Shown here one piece after another: positions 25,356 through 34,232 of a stretch of DNA of 40,561 bases (position 1 is the stretch's first letter; each line of letters starts with the position of its first letter). The translations under genes and the position numbers were made by a program. The notes beneath the pieces are model-generated. The model ran no database searches. It was given only the letters and a program-made list of their open reading frames with translations, and was not told where the DNA came from. The DNA comes from Blastococcus sp. (GTDB lineage Bacteria > Actinomycetota > Actinomycetes > Mycobacteriales > Geodermatophilaceae), in NCBI GenBank assembly GCA_025965795.1, contig JAOPWH010000229.1, positions 1 to 40,561 of the forward strand, in the 5' to 3' direction.

Positions 25356-25391
25356 ATGACGAGCGGGACCAGGTTCTGCGGCCATGTCTGA
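25356..25391 (+). CDS. 11-codon upstream reading frame (possible leader peptide)
   Basis: ATG 25356 follows GGAGAGG by five bases, the best ribosome site in this gap. The frame reads MTSGTRFCGHV and stops at TGA 25391, overlapping the start region of the prolidase-like gene (ATG 25384) by 8 nt in another frame. That gene has only a weak AGG of its own. Translation of this short frame may load ribosomes onto the larger gene. It could also be chance. Confidence 0.4.
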   Translation: MTSGTRFCGHV

Positions 25392-26658
25392 GCCAGCCGT
25401 GCAGGGGCGCCGGCGCGACGCCCTGTTGCTCAGGGGTGGGACCGCCCTCTGGGGGGACGCCCTCGAGCCCCGGCCGTTCGAGACGCTGCTGATCGAAGGC
25501 GGACGAGTCGTCGGGATGGACGTCGGCGCGGGAGATCGTGACGACCCGGTCGTGATGGACCTCGATGGCGCATACGTCCTCCCGGGACTGATCGACTGCC
25601 ACGTCCACTTCGACCTGGCCGCCCACCCGGCCGCCTACGAGCACTATGGCGCCGGCTGCCTGGTCCGGTCGCTGACGGCGGTGCACAACGGGCTCGTCGC
25701 GCTGACCTACGGCATCACGGCCGTGCGCGACCTGGGCTCCCTCGACCATGGCGTCATCGACTACGCCGCCAAGGTGGCGGGCGGGCAGATCGTCGGTCCG
25801 AGGGTGATCGCGGCCGGTCGCCCCATCACGACCACCGGCGGCCACTTCGCGCAGTACGGGCGGATAGCCGACGGCCCGGATGCCGTCCGGCTGGCCGTGC
25901 GTGAGCAGATCGCCGGTGGTGCGCGCGTCATCAAGCTCATGGCGACCGGTGGCATCTCCACGCCGGGCGATCCCGGTGCCAGCCAGTTCACGCTCGAGGA
26001 GTTGTCGGTGGCGGTGGATGAGGCGCACCGCCGAGGAGCGAAGGTGGCCGCCCACGCACACACCAGGGACGGTGTGCTGACCGCCCTGAAGGCAGGCGTG
26101 GACACGATCGAGCACGCCGCGTTCGCGGACGAGGAGACCCTGGAGGCCCTGGTCAGCGCCCGGGCGACGCTGGTACCCACGGTGAGCGCCCTGACCCCGA
26201 TCGAACCGGGTCGGGGCATCCCGGCGGCCACCGTGGAGAAGAGCCTCCGGGCCCGTCCCCTCTATCGCGACAGCACGCGGAGGGCCATCGCTGCGGGAGT
26301 CACGATCGCGGCCGGCACCGACGCCGGCACGGCGCTCAACCCGATCGGAGGGCTGGTCGACGAACTCGAGCTGTACGTCGCGCTCGGGATGACGCCCAGT
26401 GATGCCGTGCGGTCGGCCACCGTGACTGCCGGCCGTGCGATCGGGGGGGAGTTGGGCGTGCTCGCGCCAGACCGTCCCGCCGACCTCGTCGTCGTGGACG
26501 AGAACCCGACCGAGAACCTCACCGTGCTCCGTCGGCCGCGGCACGTGATCAGCGCCGGCCGACTGATCGACCTGGACTGGAGCCGGCGCACGGTCGCCGA
26601 GATGCGCGAGGTGGTCACCGGCTCTGCGGGGACGGGAACCGGCGGGAGCCGGACGTGA
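25384..26658 (+). CDS. Prolidase/imidazolonepropionase-like amidohydrolase
   Basis: The 424-residue product is an amidohydrolase-superfamily enzyme of the group that includes HutI and the binuclear Xaa-Pro/Xaa-Arg-type prolidases. Metal-site residues are visible: His73 and His75 (DCHVHFD), the probable carboxylated Lys184 (RVIKLMATGG), His224/His226 (AAHAHT), His244 (IEHAAF) and Asp313 (GTDAG). The beta-sandwich halves at both ends are present (LPGLID; ADLVVVDENP). The STPGDPGASQFT segment is typical of the peptidase-like branch. Likely role: hydrolysis of a dipeptide-like or cyclic amide product of the pathway. It starts at ATG 25384 after a short upstream frame, and its stop overlaps a 39-codon frame (GTGA). 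Confidence 0.86.
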   Translation: MSEPAVQGRRRDALLLRGGTALWGDALEPRPFETLLIEGGRVVGMDVGAGDRDDPVVMDLDGAYVLPGLIDCHVHFDLAAHPAAYEHYGAGCLVRSLTAVHNGLVALTYGITAVRDLGSLDHGVIDYAAKVAGGQIVGPRVIAAGRPITTTGGHFAQYGRIADGPDAVRLAVREQIAGGARVIKLMATGGISTPGDPGASQFTLEELSVAVDEAHRRGAKVAAHAHTRDGVLTALKAGVDTIEHAAFADEETLEALVSARATLVPTVSALTPIEPGRGIPAATVEKSLRARPLYRDSTRRAIAAGVTIAAGTDAGTALNPIGGLVDELELYVALGMTPSDAVRSATVTAGRAIGGELGVLAPDRPADLVVVDENPTENLTVLRRPRHVISAGRLIDLDWSRRTVAEMREVVTGSAGTGTGGSRT

Positions 26659-26774
26659 TCGTCGACCTGCGCATCGAGGGCTCACGGCCGGCCGGGCGGC
26701 ACCTGGCGACGGCGCACTGCACACCCGCGAAGGACGACGCAGGCGCCCACGCGGCGGCCGCAGGGGAGCTCTGA
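26655..26774 (+). CDS. 39-residue open frame between amidohydrolase and SDR (hypothetical)
   Basis: The frame starts at GTG 26655, which overlaps the amidohydrolase stop in the same GTGA manner as the other genes of the island, and ends at TGA 26774, three bases before the SDR start. The product (MIVDLRIEGSR at the start) has no recognisable domain and becomes Ala-rich. It may be the ends of a larger gene fused by deletion, or chance. Without it the SDR start would lie 119 nt after the amidohydrolase. Confidence 0.35.
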   Translation: MIVDLRIEGSRPAGRHLATAHCTPAKDDAGAHAAAAGEL

Positions 26775-26777
26775 ACC

Positions 26778-27539
26778 GTGAGGACTCGGACGGTGTTCAT
26801 CACGGGGGCCTCCAGCGGCATCGGTCGCGCCGTCGCCGTCGCGCACGCGCGGGAAGGGCACAACGTCGTCATCGGAACGTTCGAGGGCGACCCGCATTCG
26901 CCCGACGAGACGGTCGCCGCCGTGGAGGCGGCGGGCGGGCACCCGCTCCTCGTGCAGGCGGACGTTCGGAGCACGGACCAGTTGGCGGCGGCCTGCCGGG
27001 AGGCGGTCGACCGCTTCGGCGGACTGGACGGTGTGGTGGCGAACGCGGCCTGGTTGCACCTCGCTCCGTTGGCTGCGCTGTCCGACGAGCTGTGGGGGCG
27101 AGTGCTCGATGTCGACCTGACCGGCGTGATGCGCACGGTCCGCGCCGCGATCCCGCATCTCGGGACCGGGGGGGCCGTCGTCTGCGTCTCGAGCATCGCT
27201 GGTGGCTCCGTCGGGTGGGCAGGTCACACCCCGTACACCGCCGCCAAGGCGGGCGTCGTCGGATTCGTCCGGAGCGCTTCGCTCGAACTCGCACCCCGCG
27301 GCATTCGGATCAATGCGGTGCTCCCGGGTGTCGTCGAGTCCCCTCAGTCCCTGGATCCGGTGCACTCAGGAGGCCCCAGCGGACTGGAGCGGGCGAGTCA
27401 CCGCATCCCGCTGGGACGCGTGGGGGATCCGTCCGACATCGCCGACGTCGCCGTGTTCCTGCTGGGTCACGGCGCCCGCTACATCACCGGCCAGGCGGTC
27501 GTGGTCGACGGCGGCCTCACGGTCGCCTGGCCGACCTGA
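26778..27539 (+). CDS. Short-chain dehydrogenase/reductase (SDR), second copy
   Basis: The 253-residue classical SDR has TGASSGIG (9-16), NAAW in place of NAG in the strand-4 motif (GVVANAAWLH), Ser in VCVSSIAGG, and the YTAAKAG catalytic pair. The C-terminus is standard (YITGQAVVVDGGLTVAWP). It is only moderately similar to the SDR at 23030, so the two probably act on different intermediates. GTG 26778 is preceded by GGGGAG 12 nt upstream. Role in the pathway unknown. Confidence 0.88.
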   Translation: MRTRTVFITGASSGIGRAVAVAHAREGHNVVIGTFEGDPHSPDETVAAVEAAGGHPLLVQADVRSTDQLAAACREAVDRFGGLDGVVANAAWLHLAPLAALSDELWGRVLDVDLTGVMRTVRAAIPHLGTGGAVVCVSSIAGGSVGWAGHTPYTAAKAGVVGFVRSASLELAPRGIRINAVLPGVVESPQSLDPVHSGGPSGLERASHRIPLGRVGDPSDIADVAVFLLGHGARYITGQAVVVDGGLTVAWPT

Positions 27540-27751
27540 GCCGGTGCTCCGGATGGACCCGCAGGAACTTCCACGAGCCCTGGACAGCCGATCAGCCCGC
27601 ACCCCGACGTCGCGCCGCCTCGATCCGCGAACTCCCCATTCCTCGGACGACCTCGGGAAACGGCGGGTTCTGAACCGCACTGCGATCGGGCCCTGCGCTT
27701 CTTGACCACTTCCGACGTCTGTCCCGCATGGTTCGAAGGGAAGGGAAGTCC

Positions 27752-29185
27752 ATGACGAAGGAGAAGTACCGGACGGAGCGGGATGGTCTCGGGACTCGTC
27801 GTCTGCCGGCCGACGTCTACTGGGGGATCCACACCCTGCGGGCGGTGGAGAACTTTCCGATCACCGGGCAGGCGATATCCAGCAACGGGGATCTGGTGTG
27901 GGCCTTGGCCGCGGTGAAGTGCGCGGCCGCGCGCACGAACCACGTGCTCGGCCTGCTCGGCTCGCGGGAGGCGGCCGCCATCGAGACGGCGTGCCAAGAG
28001 ATCATGGATGGCAAGTGGCGCGAGCAGTTCGTGGTGGACGTCATCCAGGGCGGCGCCGGCACCTCCACCAACATGAACGCCAATGAGGTGATCGCAAACC
28101 GGGCGCTCGAGATCCTGGGGTACGACAAGGGCGATTACGAGCACCTGCATCCGAACGACCACGTGAACCTCAGCCAGTCGACGAACGACGTGTACCCGAC
28201 AGCTGCCAACATTGCGACAATCGTGGCGGCCGGCAGGCTGCTCGACGCGATGGGGTCACTGGCTGAGGGCTTCGCCGCGAAGGGTGTGGAATTCGCATCG
28301 ATCCTCAAGGTGGGCCGGACACAGCTCCAGGACGCCGTCCCGATGACTCTCGGCCAGGAGTTCGGGGGACACGGGGTGACGCTCAACGAGGACCGGCAGC
28401 GCCTGAGCGAAGCACTGGTGCTCCTCCACGAAGTGAATTTGGGTGCGACGGCGATCGGCACGGGGCTGAATGCACCGATCGGCTACGCGAGGCGCGTCGT
28501 CGATACCCTCGTCGAGGTCACCGGTCTGCCGCTGGAAGGCGCCGAGAATCTCGTCGAGGCCACTCAGGACGTCGGCGCGTTCGTGCACCTGTCCGGTGTG
28601 CTGAAGCGCGCCGCTGTCAAGGTCTCGAAGATCTGCAACGACCTCCGTCTGCTGTCATCAGGGCCACGAGCAGGTCTGGGAGAGATCAGATTGCCCCCCA
28701 TGCAGGCAGGGTCCTCGATCATGCCGGGAAAGGTGAACCCGGTCATCCCCGAAGTCGTGAATCAGGTCGCCTACGAAGTCATCGGGAACGACGTGACCAT
28801 CACCATGGCTGCCGAAGCAGGACAGTTGCAGCTGAATGCCTTCGAGCCGATCATCGTCCACAGCCTGACCAAGAGCATCAGTCATCTGGCGGTGGCATGC
28901 CGCGTCCTCAGGGAGCGCTGCGTCGACGGAATCACCGCAAACGTCGAACATCTCGAGCGATCTGTCGCCGATTCGATCGGCCTGGTCACCGCACTTTCCC
29001 CGAGGATCGGTTACTACGCGGCCACCAAGATCGCCACGGATGCCGAGCTGACCGGACGGCGGGTCGCCGATCTGGTACTCGAGAGCGGGTTGCTCACGGC
29101 TGCCGAACTGGCAGACCTCCTGCAGCCGGCCAAGATGGCAAACATCGTTGCGTTCCCTCCGCCGGAGACACAGTCCCGCGACTAG
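27752..29185 (+). CDS. aspA: Aspartate ammonia-lyase
   Basis: The 477-residue enzyme converts L-aspartate to fumarate and ammonia. It matches bacterial aspartases along its length: YRTERDGLGTRRLPADVYWG at the start, VDVIQGGAGTSTNMNANEV (about 95-113), HPNDHVNLSQSTNDVYPTA, GRTQLQDAVPMTLGQEF, and the superfamily signature GSSIMPGKVNPV (about 323-334), whose Ser is the catalytic base. The upstream 212 bp contain no gene; ATG 27752 follows GGGAAGGGAAG, a strong ribosome site, and is preferred over ATG 27728. It is the last gene before the right repeat and fits a pathway ending in the TCA cycle. The gene looks slightly less GC-rich than its neighbours. Confidence 0.93.
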   Translation: MTKEKYRTERDGLGTRRLPADVYWGIHTLRAVENFPITGQAISSNGDLVWALAAVKCAAARTNHVLGLLGSREAAAIETACQEIMDGKWREQFVVDVIQGGAGTSTNMNANEVIANRALEILGYDKGDYEHLHPNDHVNLSQSTNDVYPTAANIATIVAAGRLLDAMGSLAEGFAAKGVEFASILKVGRTQLQDAVPMTLGQEFGGHGVTLNEDRQRLSEALVLLHEVNLGATAIGTGLNAPIGYARRVVDTLVEVTGLPLEGAENLVEATQDVGAFVHLSGVLKRAAVKVSKICNDLRLLSSGPRAGLGEIRLPPMQAGSSIMPGKVNPVIPEVVNQVAYEVIGNDVTITMAAEAGQLQLNAFEPIIVHSLTKSISHLAVACRVLRERCVDGITANVEHLERSVADSIGLVTALSPRIGYYAATKIATDAELTGRRVADLVLESGLLTAAELADLLQPAKMANIVAFPPPETQSRD

Positions 29186-29294
29186 GGCAGGTCTCTGAAG
29201 TCAGGCCGGCCGGAGCGGGATCGCTGCGAGGACGGCTCCGCCCGGGTTGGACGAGGGCGTGCTCGTCACAGCGTGACAGCCGAACGCCGCGGAT

Positions 29295-29322
29295 CAGTAC
29301 GACAACTACCGCCGAGCCGGCG
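29295..29322 (+). repeat. Right copy of the 28-bp att-like direct repeat
   Basis: It shares 26 of 28 bases, in the same orientation, with the yajQ end at 12897-12924. It is not inside a gene. The yajQ stop T is a C here, so the reading frame would continue, consistent with a copy free to drift. Flanking bases on both sides show no further likeness to yajQ. Confidence 0.85.
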
Positions 29323-29381
29323 GGCACTGTCCCGGAACCCGGCAGGGCGGCCAGGGCAACGCGTCGTGCAAGGACAGGGCT

Positions 29382-29415
29382 CACCCTCTCGGGCCTGGCC
29401 CCCGAGGGAGAGGTG
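29382..29415. terminator. Imperfect hairpin beyond the htpX stop
   Basis: The arms 29382-29393 (CACCCTCTCGGG) and 29401-29415 can pair with a three-base bulge. It lies just past the htpX stop (minus strand) and about 200 nt after aspA. It could end either transcript, but the pairing is not perfect. Confidence 0.35.
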
Positions 29416-29438
29416 CGCGGCGCGGGGACGGGGCTTCG

Positions 29439-30389
29439 TCAGCGCTGACCCAGTTCCTCGGCGAGGCCGCGCAGACGGGCGATGCGCTCGGCCATGGGCG
29501 GGTGGCTGGCGAACAGAGCGGCCATCCCGTGACCACCGCGGAACGGGTTGGCGATCATCAGATGGCTCTGGGTGACGAGACGGTCCTCTTGCGGGAGTGG
29601 CAGCGCGCTCGCGCCCCGCTCGATCTTGGTCAGCGCACTGGCCAGGGCCAGCGGATCCTGCGACAGGAGAGCTCCGGAGGCGTCGGCCTGGTACTCGCGG
29701 CTGCGGCTGACCGCCATCTGCACGAGGCCGGCGGCGAGCGGGCCGAGGAAGACCAGCAGCAGGCTGCCCACGGCGTTGCCGCCACCCCGGTCGTCGGACC
29801 GGCCGCCGAACAGCGAGGCGAACATCGCCATGTGCGCCAGGTAGGTGATGACCGTGGCCATGGCGCCGGCCACCGAGCTGATCAGGATGTCGCGGTTGTA
29901 GACGTGCGAGAGCTCGTGGGCGAGCACGCCACGCAGCTCGCGCCGGTCGTGCAGTTCGAGGATGCCCTGGGTGACGCAGACCGCGGCGTTGCGCGGGTTG
30001 CGCCCCGTGGCGAACGCGTTGGGCTGCGTGGTCGGGCTGACGAACAGCCTCGGCATCGGCTGCCGCGCCTCGGTGGCGAGCTCCCGCACGATCGCGAACA
30101 GCTGCGGCGCCTGGGTCTCGGTGACCGGGAACGCGCGCATCGCCCGCAGCGCGAGCTTGTCGGAGTTGAAGTAGGCGAAGCCGTTCACGCCCAGCGCGAT
30201 CAGCAGAGCGATGAACAGTCCGCCGCGCCCGCCGAGAAGCGCTCCGGCGGTGAGGATGAGCCCGCCCATGAGACCCAGGAGAAGGGCGGTCTTGAGTCCG
30301 TTGGTCCAGCGCTGCACGTCCCGTCCAACGCCACCGCGGGGGTCGCCGTTCCCCGCCGGAATGGGGTGATCGGCCCGCGGGTTGGCCAT
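29439..30389 (-). CDS. htpX: Membrane zinc metalloprotease HtpX
   Basis: The 316-residue M48B peptidase degrades damaged membrane proteins. The zinc motif [10 protein letters not shown] follows the first membrane segments; two N-terminal helices (about residues 35-78) and a second hydrophobic pair after the motif ([33 protein letters not shown]) match the family, and the third ligand lies in [11 protein letters not shown]. The C-terminal [12 protein letters not shown] is conserved. Start ATG 30389 was chosen because an N-terminal leader upstream reads into the promoter shared with korA. Divergent from korA; first gene to the right of the island. Confidence 0.94.
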   Translation of the reverse strand: MANPRADHPIPAGNGDPRGGVGRDVQRWTNGLKTALLLGLMGGLILTAGALLGGRGGLFIALLIALGVNGFAYFNSDKLALRAMRAFPVTETQAPQLFAIVRELATEARQPMPRLFVSPTTQPNAFATGRNPRNAAVCVTQGILELHDRRELRGVLAHELSHVYNRDILISSVAGAMATVITYLAHMAMFASLFGGRSDDRGGGNAVGSLLLVFLGPLAAGLVQMAVSRSREYQADASGALLSQDPLALASALTKIERGASALPLPQEDRLVTQSHLMIANPFRGGHGMAALFASHPPMAERIARLRGLAEELGQR

Positions 30390-30468
30390 GACGAGATCAT
30401 CGTGTCCGGATCCACACCCCGCGCGGGGACACACGCACGTAACCTCGGCCGGTGGAGGTATCCCAGGC

Positions 30469-32418
30469 ATGACTGCGACCGACCCGTCTCTCGTTCCCAG
30501 CACCTCGGCGCCGGGAGGGCTCGTCAAGAGCGTCGTCTCGCTCGACCGTGTCGTGATCCGCCTCGCCGGCGACTCCGGCGACGGCATGCAGCTGACGGGC
30601 AATCGCTTCACCAGCGAGACGGCGTCCTTCGGCAACGACCTGTCGACGCTGCCCAACTTCCCCGCCGAGATCCGGGCACCGACGGGCACGCTGCCGGGCG
30701 TCAGCTCCTTCCAGCTGCACTTCGCCGACCACGACATCATGACGCCGGGTGACGCCCCGGACGTCCTGGTCGTGATGAACCCGGCCGCGCTCAAGGCCAA
30801 CATCGCCGACCTCCCCGGCGGCGGCCTGCTCATCGCCGACTCCGACGAGTTCAGCCCCCGGAACCTGGCCAAGGTGGGCTACGCCAGCAATCCGCTCGAG
30901 GACGGCTCGCTCGAGGGCTGGCAGCTGGTCTCCGTTCCGCTCACCAGCATGACGACGGAAGCGCTCAAGGACTCGGGCCTGGGCAAGAAGGAGGCCGAGC
31001 GCTCGAAGAACATGTTCACCCTCGGTCTGCTGTCCTGGATGTACCACCGGCCCACCGAGGGCACGATCCGCTTCCTCGAGCGGCAGTTCCGCCGGAAGCC
31101 CGAGATCGCCGCGGCCAACATCGCCGCCTTCCGCGCCGGCTTCAACTACGGCGAGACGACCGAGGCCTTCGCCGTCTCCTACGAGATCAAGCCTGCCCCG
31201 ATGGCGCCGGGCCGATACCGGAACATCTCCGGCAACCAGGCACTCTCGCTCGGCCTGGTCGCCGCGGGCCAGCGCTCGGGTCTGCCGATCTTCCTCGGCG
31301 CGTACCCCATCACGCCGGCGTCGGACATCCTGCACGAGCTGTCCAAGCACAAGGCCTTCGGCGTCCGCACGTTCCAGGCCGAGGACGAGATCGCCGGCGT
31401 CAGCGCCGCGATCGGTGCCTCGTTCGGCGGCGCGCTGGGCATCACGACGACGTCGGGGCCGGGTATCTCGCTGAAGTCCGAGGCGATCGGGCTGGCCGTG
31501 ATGACCGAACTCCCGCTGGTCGTCGTGGACGTCCAGCGCGGTGGCCCGTCCACCGGGCTGCCCACGAAGACCGAGCAGTCGGATCTGCTGCAGGCCATGT
31601 TCGGCCGGAACGGCGAAGCGCCGCTGCCCGTCATCGCGCCCCGCTCCCCCGGCGACTGCTTCGACGCCGCTCTCGAAGCCTGCCGCATCGCCCTGGCCTA
31701 CCGGACGCCGGTCATCCTGCTGTCCGACGGCTACCTGGCCAATGGTGCCGAGCCGTGGGCTGTCCCCGATGTCGACGATCTGCCCGACCTCACCGAGGCC
31801 GTGCGCTTCGCCACCGAGCCCAACGGCGAGAACGGCGAGTTCCTGCCGTACCTCCGTGACCCCGAGACCCTCGCCCGGCCCTGGGCGATCCCCGGCACGG
31901 CCGGTATGCAGCACCGGATCGGCGGACTGGAGAAGGCCGACGGAACCGGCAACATCTCCTACGACCCGGCCAACCACGACTTCATGGTCCGCACCCGGCA
32001 GGCGAAGGTCGACGGCATCGCGGCGAGCCTGCCGCCGACCGAGATCGACGACCCGGACGGCGACGCCCGCGTCGCGGTCATCGGCTGGGGGTCCACCTAC
32101 GGTCCGATCGGGGCCGCATGCCGGCGGATCCGGCGCTCCGGTCGCTCGGTGGCGCAGCTCCATCTGCGGCACCTCAACCCGATGCCTGCCGACCTCGGCG
32201 ACATCCTGCGCCGCTACGACCGCGTCGTCTGCCCCGAGATGAACCTCGGTCAGCTGGCGATGCTGCTGCGCGCGAAGTACCTCGTCGACGTGGAGAGCCA
32301 CACGCAGGTGCGCGGTCTGCCCTTCCGGGCGGCCGAGCTGGCGGCGGTGCTCCAGGACGCGATCGACTTGACCCAAGGCGCCCCCCTCGGCGCCGACGCC
32401 AGCGGAGGCGCGGAATGA
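30469..32418 (+). CDS. korA: 2-oxoacid:ferredoxin oxidoreductase, fused gamma-alpha subunit
   Basis: The 649-residue subunit of 2-oxoglutarate (2-oxoacid):ferredoxin oxidoreductase decarboxylates the oxoacid to its CoA thioester and reduces ferredoxin. Residues about 25-190 are the gamma domain ([30 protein letters not shown]). The alpha domain follows, with [26 protein letters not shown] and [17 protein letters not shown], then [13 protein letters not shown]. This gamma-alpha fusion is typical of the actinobacterial KorAB, which works without the usual four-subunit split. Start ATG 30469 lies after GGAGG. The next gene overlaps by 4 nt (ATGA), as befits a two-subunit enzyme. Confidence 0.95.
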   Translation: MTATDPSLVPSTSAPGGLVKSVVSLDRVVIRLAGDSGDGMQLTGNRFTSETASFGNDLSTLPNFPAEIRAPTGTLPGVSSFQLHFADHDIMTPGDAPDVLVVMNPAALKANIADLPGGGLLIADSDEFSPRNLAKVGYASNPLEDGSLEGWQLVSVPLTSMTTEALKDSGLGKKEAERSKNMFTLGLLSWMYHRPTEGTIRFLERQFRRKPEIAAANIAAFRAGFNYGETTEAFAVSYEIKPAPMAPGRYRNISGNQALSLGLVAAGQRSGLPIFLGAYPITPASDILHELSKHKAFGVRTFQAEDEIAGVSAAIGASFGGALGITTTSGPGISLKSEAIGLAVMTELPLVVVDVQRGGPSTGLPTKTEQSDLLQAMFGRNGEAPLPVIAPRSPGDCFDAALEACRIALAYRTPVILLSDGYLANGAEPWAVPDVDDLPDLTEAVRFATEPNGENGEFLPYLRDPETLARPWAIPGTAGMQHRIGGLEKADGTGNISYDPANHDFMVRTRQAKVDGIAASLPPTEIDDPDGDARVAVIGWGSTYGPIGAACRRIRRSGRSVAQLHLRHLNPMPADLGDILRRYDRVVCPEMNLGQLAMLLRAKYLVDVESHTQVRGLPFRAAELAAVLQDAIDLTQGAPLGADASGGAE

Positions 32419-33527
32419 GCACCACTTCTTCACATGCGGCCGAACACGTGCACGACCTCGGCATGCCCGGAAACCCGATCAGCACGGCGATCGCGTCGTC
32501 CGTCGCGTCGCAGGGCGAGAAGCAGACCGCCCTCAAGGCGAAGGACATGAAGACCGACCAGGAGGTGCGCTGGTGCCCGGGGTGCGGTGACTACGTCATC
32601 CTGAATGCGGTCCAGAGCTTCCTGCCCAGCCTCGGGATCGCCCGCGAGGACATGGTCATCGTCTCGGGCATCGGTTGCTCCTCGCGCTTCCCGTACTACA
32701 TGAACACCTACGGGATGCACTCGATCCACGGCCGGGCGCCGGCCATCGCCACAGGGCTGGCCGCCTCGCGTCCCGACCTGTCGGTGTGGGTGGTCACCGG
32801 GGACGGCGACGCCCTCTCGATCGGTGGCAATCACCTGATCCACACGCTGCGCCGCAACGTCAACCTGACGATCCTGCTGTTCAACAACCGGATCTACGGG
32901 CTCACCAAGGGCCAGTACTCACCGACGTCAGAGGTCGGCAAGGTCACGAAGTCGACGCCGATGGGCTCGCTGGACCACCCGTTCAACCCGGTGTCGCTGG
33001 CCCTCGGCGCGGACGCGACCTTCGTCGGCCGCGCGATGGACTCCGACCGCAAGGGCCTCACCGACGTGCTGCGGCAGGCCGCCGAGCACCAGGGGACGTC
33101 GCTGGTCGAGATCTACCAGAACTGCAACATCTTCAACGACGGCGCCTTCGACCTGCTCAAGGACCCGGCGACCGCCCCGCAGTGGACGATCCCGCTCGTG
33201 CACGGCGAGCCGCTGGTCTTCGGGCCCGACGGCGCCGCCTGCGTGGTGCGCGACGAGGTAGGCGGGCTGCGGATCGCCGAGACGAATCAGGTAGAGGCCG
33301 CCGAGATCGTCGTGCACGACGCGCACCGCCAGGACCCGTCGTACGCCTTCGCGCTCTCCCGGCTCTCCACCCAGGACCTGCGCTACACCCCCATGGGCGT
33401 CTTCCGGTCGGTGCAGAAGCCCACGTACGACGCCATGATGGCCGAGCAGCTCGACGTCGCCCGGGCACAGGAGACGGCGGACTTCGACGCCCTCCTCACC
33501 GGCAACGACACCTGGACGGTGGCGTAG
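32415..33527 (+). CDS. korB: 2-oxoacid:ferredoxin oxidoreductase beta subunit
   Basis: The 370-residue subunit binds thiamine diphosphate and a [4Fe-4S] cluster. Cluster cysteines are in WCPGCGDY (about 53-60) and GIGCSSR; the cofactor motif is VTGDGDALSIGGNH followed by NN in LLFNNRIYGLTKGQYSPTS, the TPP/metal-binding GDG-x-N-N pattern. The first about 40 residues form an actinobacterial extension. In mycobacteria KorAB substitutes for, or complements, 2-oxoglutarate dehydrogenase in the TCA cycle. It is translationally coupled to korA and ends at a strong terminator. Confidence 0.95.
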   Translation: MSTTSSHAAEHVHDLGMPGNPISTAIASSVASQGEKQTALKAKDMKTDQEVRWCPGCGDYVILNAVQSFLPSLGIAREDMVIVSGIGCSSRFPYYMNTYGMHSIHGRAPAIATGLAASRPDLSVWVVTGDGDALSIGGNHLIHTLRRNVNLTILLFNNRIYGLTKGQYSPTSEVGKVTKSTPMGSLDHPFNPVSLALGADATFVGRAMDSDRKGLTDVLRQAAEHQGTSLVEIYQNCNIFNDGAFDLLKDPATAPQWTIPLVHGEPLVFGPDGAACVVRDEVGGLRIAETNQVEAAEIVVHDAHRQDPSYAFALSRLSTQDLRYTPMGVFRSVQKPTYDAMMAEQLDVARAQETADFDALLTGNDTWTVA

Positions 33528-33574
33528 ACCCGACAGGGCCCGCCTCCCGCGTGGGAGACGGGCCCTGTCGGGTC
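33527..33574. terminator. Long terminator hairpin after korB
   Basis: The arms 33527-33542 (GACCCGACAGGGCCCG) and 33559-33574 pair perfectly over 16 bp, and an inner CCTCCC/GGGAG extends the stem. It begins at the korB stop and lies 14 nt past the stop of the opposing secreted-protein gene, so it serves both. Confidence 0.88.
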
Positions 33575-33588
33575 AGATGGGCTCGGCG

Positions 33589-34104
33589 TCAGGCCGGGCC
33601 GTAGTAGCCGGCGCCCCGGACGGTGACCCAGCGGCTCTCGGAGGCCAGCAGGCTCTCGTCCTCGCCGGCAACCAGGCAGAACTGGAGCCAGGCGCGGCCG
33701 TTCTTGAGGTGGCCGAGCGGCCGTCCGCCGAAGTCGGTCGCCTCGCGGCCGAGCCGGACGGTGCGGGTGTGCCACTGCCCGTCGCAGTTCACGTAGACGT
33801 CGTGGGAGGCGTTGGTGTCGTACCACGCCTTGACCGTGGCGCTGCTGCCCGGCGCCGTCGGGTCGGGGCCGCCCTGCTTGACCGACACCCACAGATGGAT
33901 GGGCTGGCCACCGAAGCACTTGTAGGTGCCTCGCACGCGGGCCACCTCGCGGTCGTTGGAGTCCACGGTGGCGTAGCCATAGACGGACTTGATCTGCGGC
34001 GCCTGAGTGGGGTAACCGTCCGTACCCGCCGAAGCCGAACCGAGTCCGGTCAGGGACATCGCCACGGCGAGCAGGAGTACGACGAGAAGACGAATTCGTT
34101 GCAC
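33589..34104 (-). CDS. Secreted protein of unknown function
   Basis: The 171-residue product has a classic Sec signal: VQRIRLLVVLLLAVAMSLTG with a cleavage site after SASA (about residue 26). The mature protein (about 145 residues) has three cysteines (YKCFGG, NCDG, FCLVAG), many aromatic residues and a likely beta-rich fold; I recognise no family. The start GTG 34104 is seven bases after GGAGG, which is why I prefer it to longer frames upstream. It lies 128 nt downstream of the sugar-dehydrogenase-like lipoprotein gene on the same strand. Confidence 0.72.
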   Translation of the reverse strand: MQRIRLLVVLLLAVAMSLTGLGSASAGTDGYPTQAPQIKSVYGYATVDSNDREVARVRGTYKCFGGQPIHLWVSVKQGGPDPTAPGSSATVKAWYDTNASHDVYVNCDGQWHTRTVRLGREATDFGGRPLGHLKNGRAWLQFCLVAGEDESLLASESRWVTVRGAGYYGPA

Positions 34105-34232
34105 GAGTAGACCTCCAGGAGAACGCGCCCACCTGCGCACGGGGCGCATGACAAACGGCCGGGGAGACCTTCTCGACGGGGCAGCGGGGCAACAAGGGCC
34201 ACGTGCGCGAACTGGGCAACGTTCTGGTTCCG

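Larger units (their letters stand above)
12897..29322. mobile_element. Integrated genomic island of about 16.4 kb at the 3' end of yajQ
   Basis: The island is bounded by the 28-bp direct repeats at 12897-12924 and 29295-29322. A tyrosine-recombinase C-terminal remnant lies 22 bp inside the left repeat, where integrase genes usually sit. The interior is a self-contained set of transport, regulation and hydrolysis genes, while the flanks are housekeeping genes. No intact integrase, excisionase, replication or conjugation gene is visible, so it is probably immobilised. The function of the cargo is inferred from its genes: import and breakdown of a peptide-like or N-substituted amino-acid compound. 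Confidence 0.72.

Noticed and set aside
30397-32433. 678-codon minus-strand frame antisense to korA
   Set aside because: Same length as korA in the opposite strand, with shadow-type composition and no motifs.
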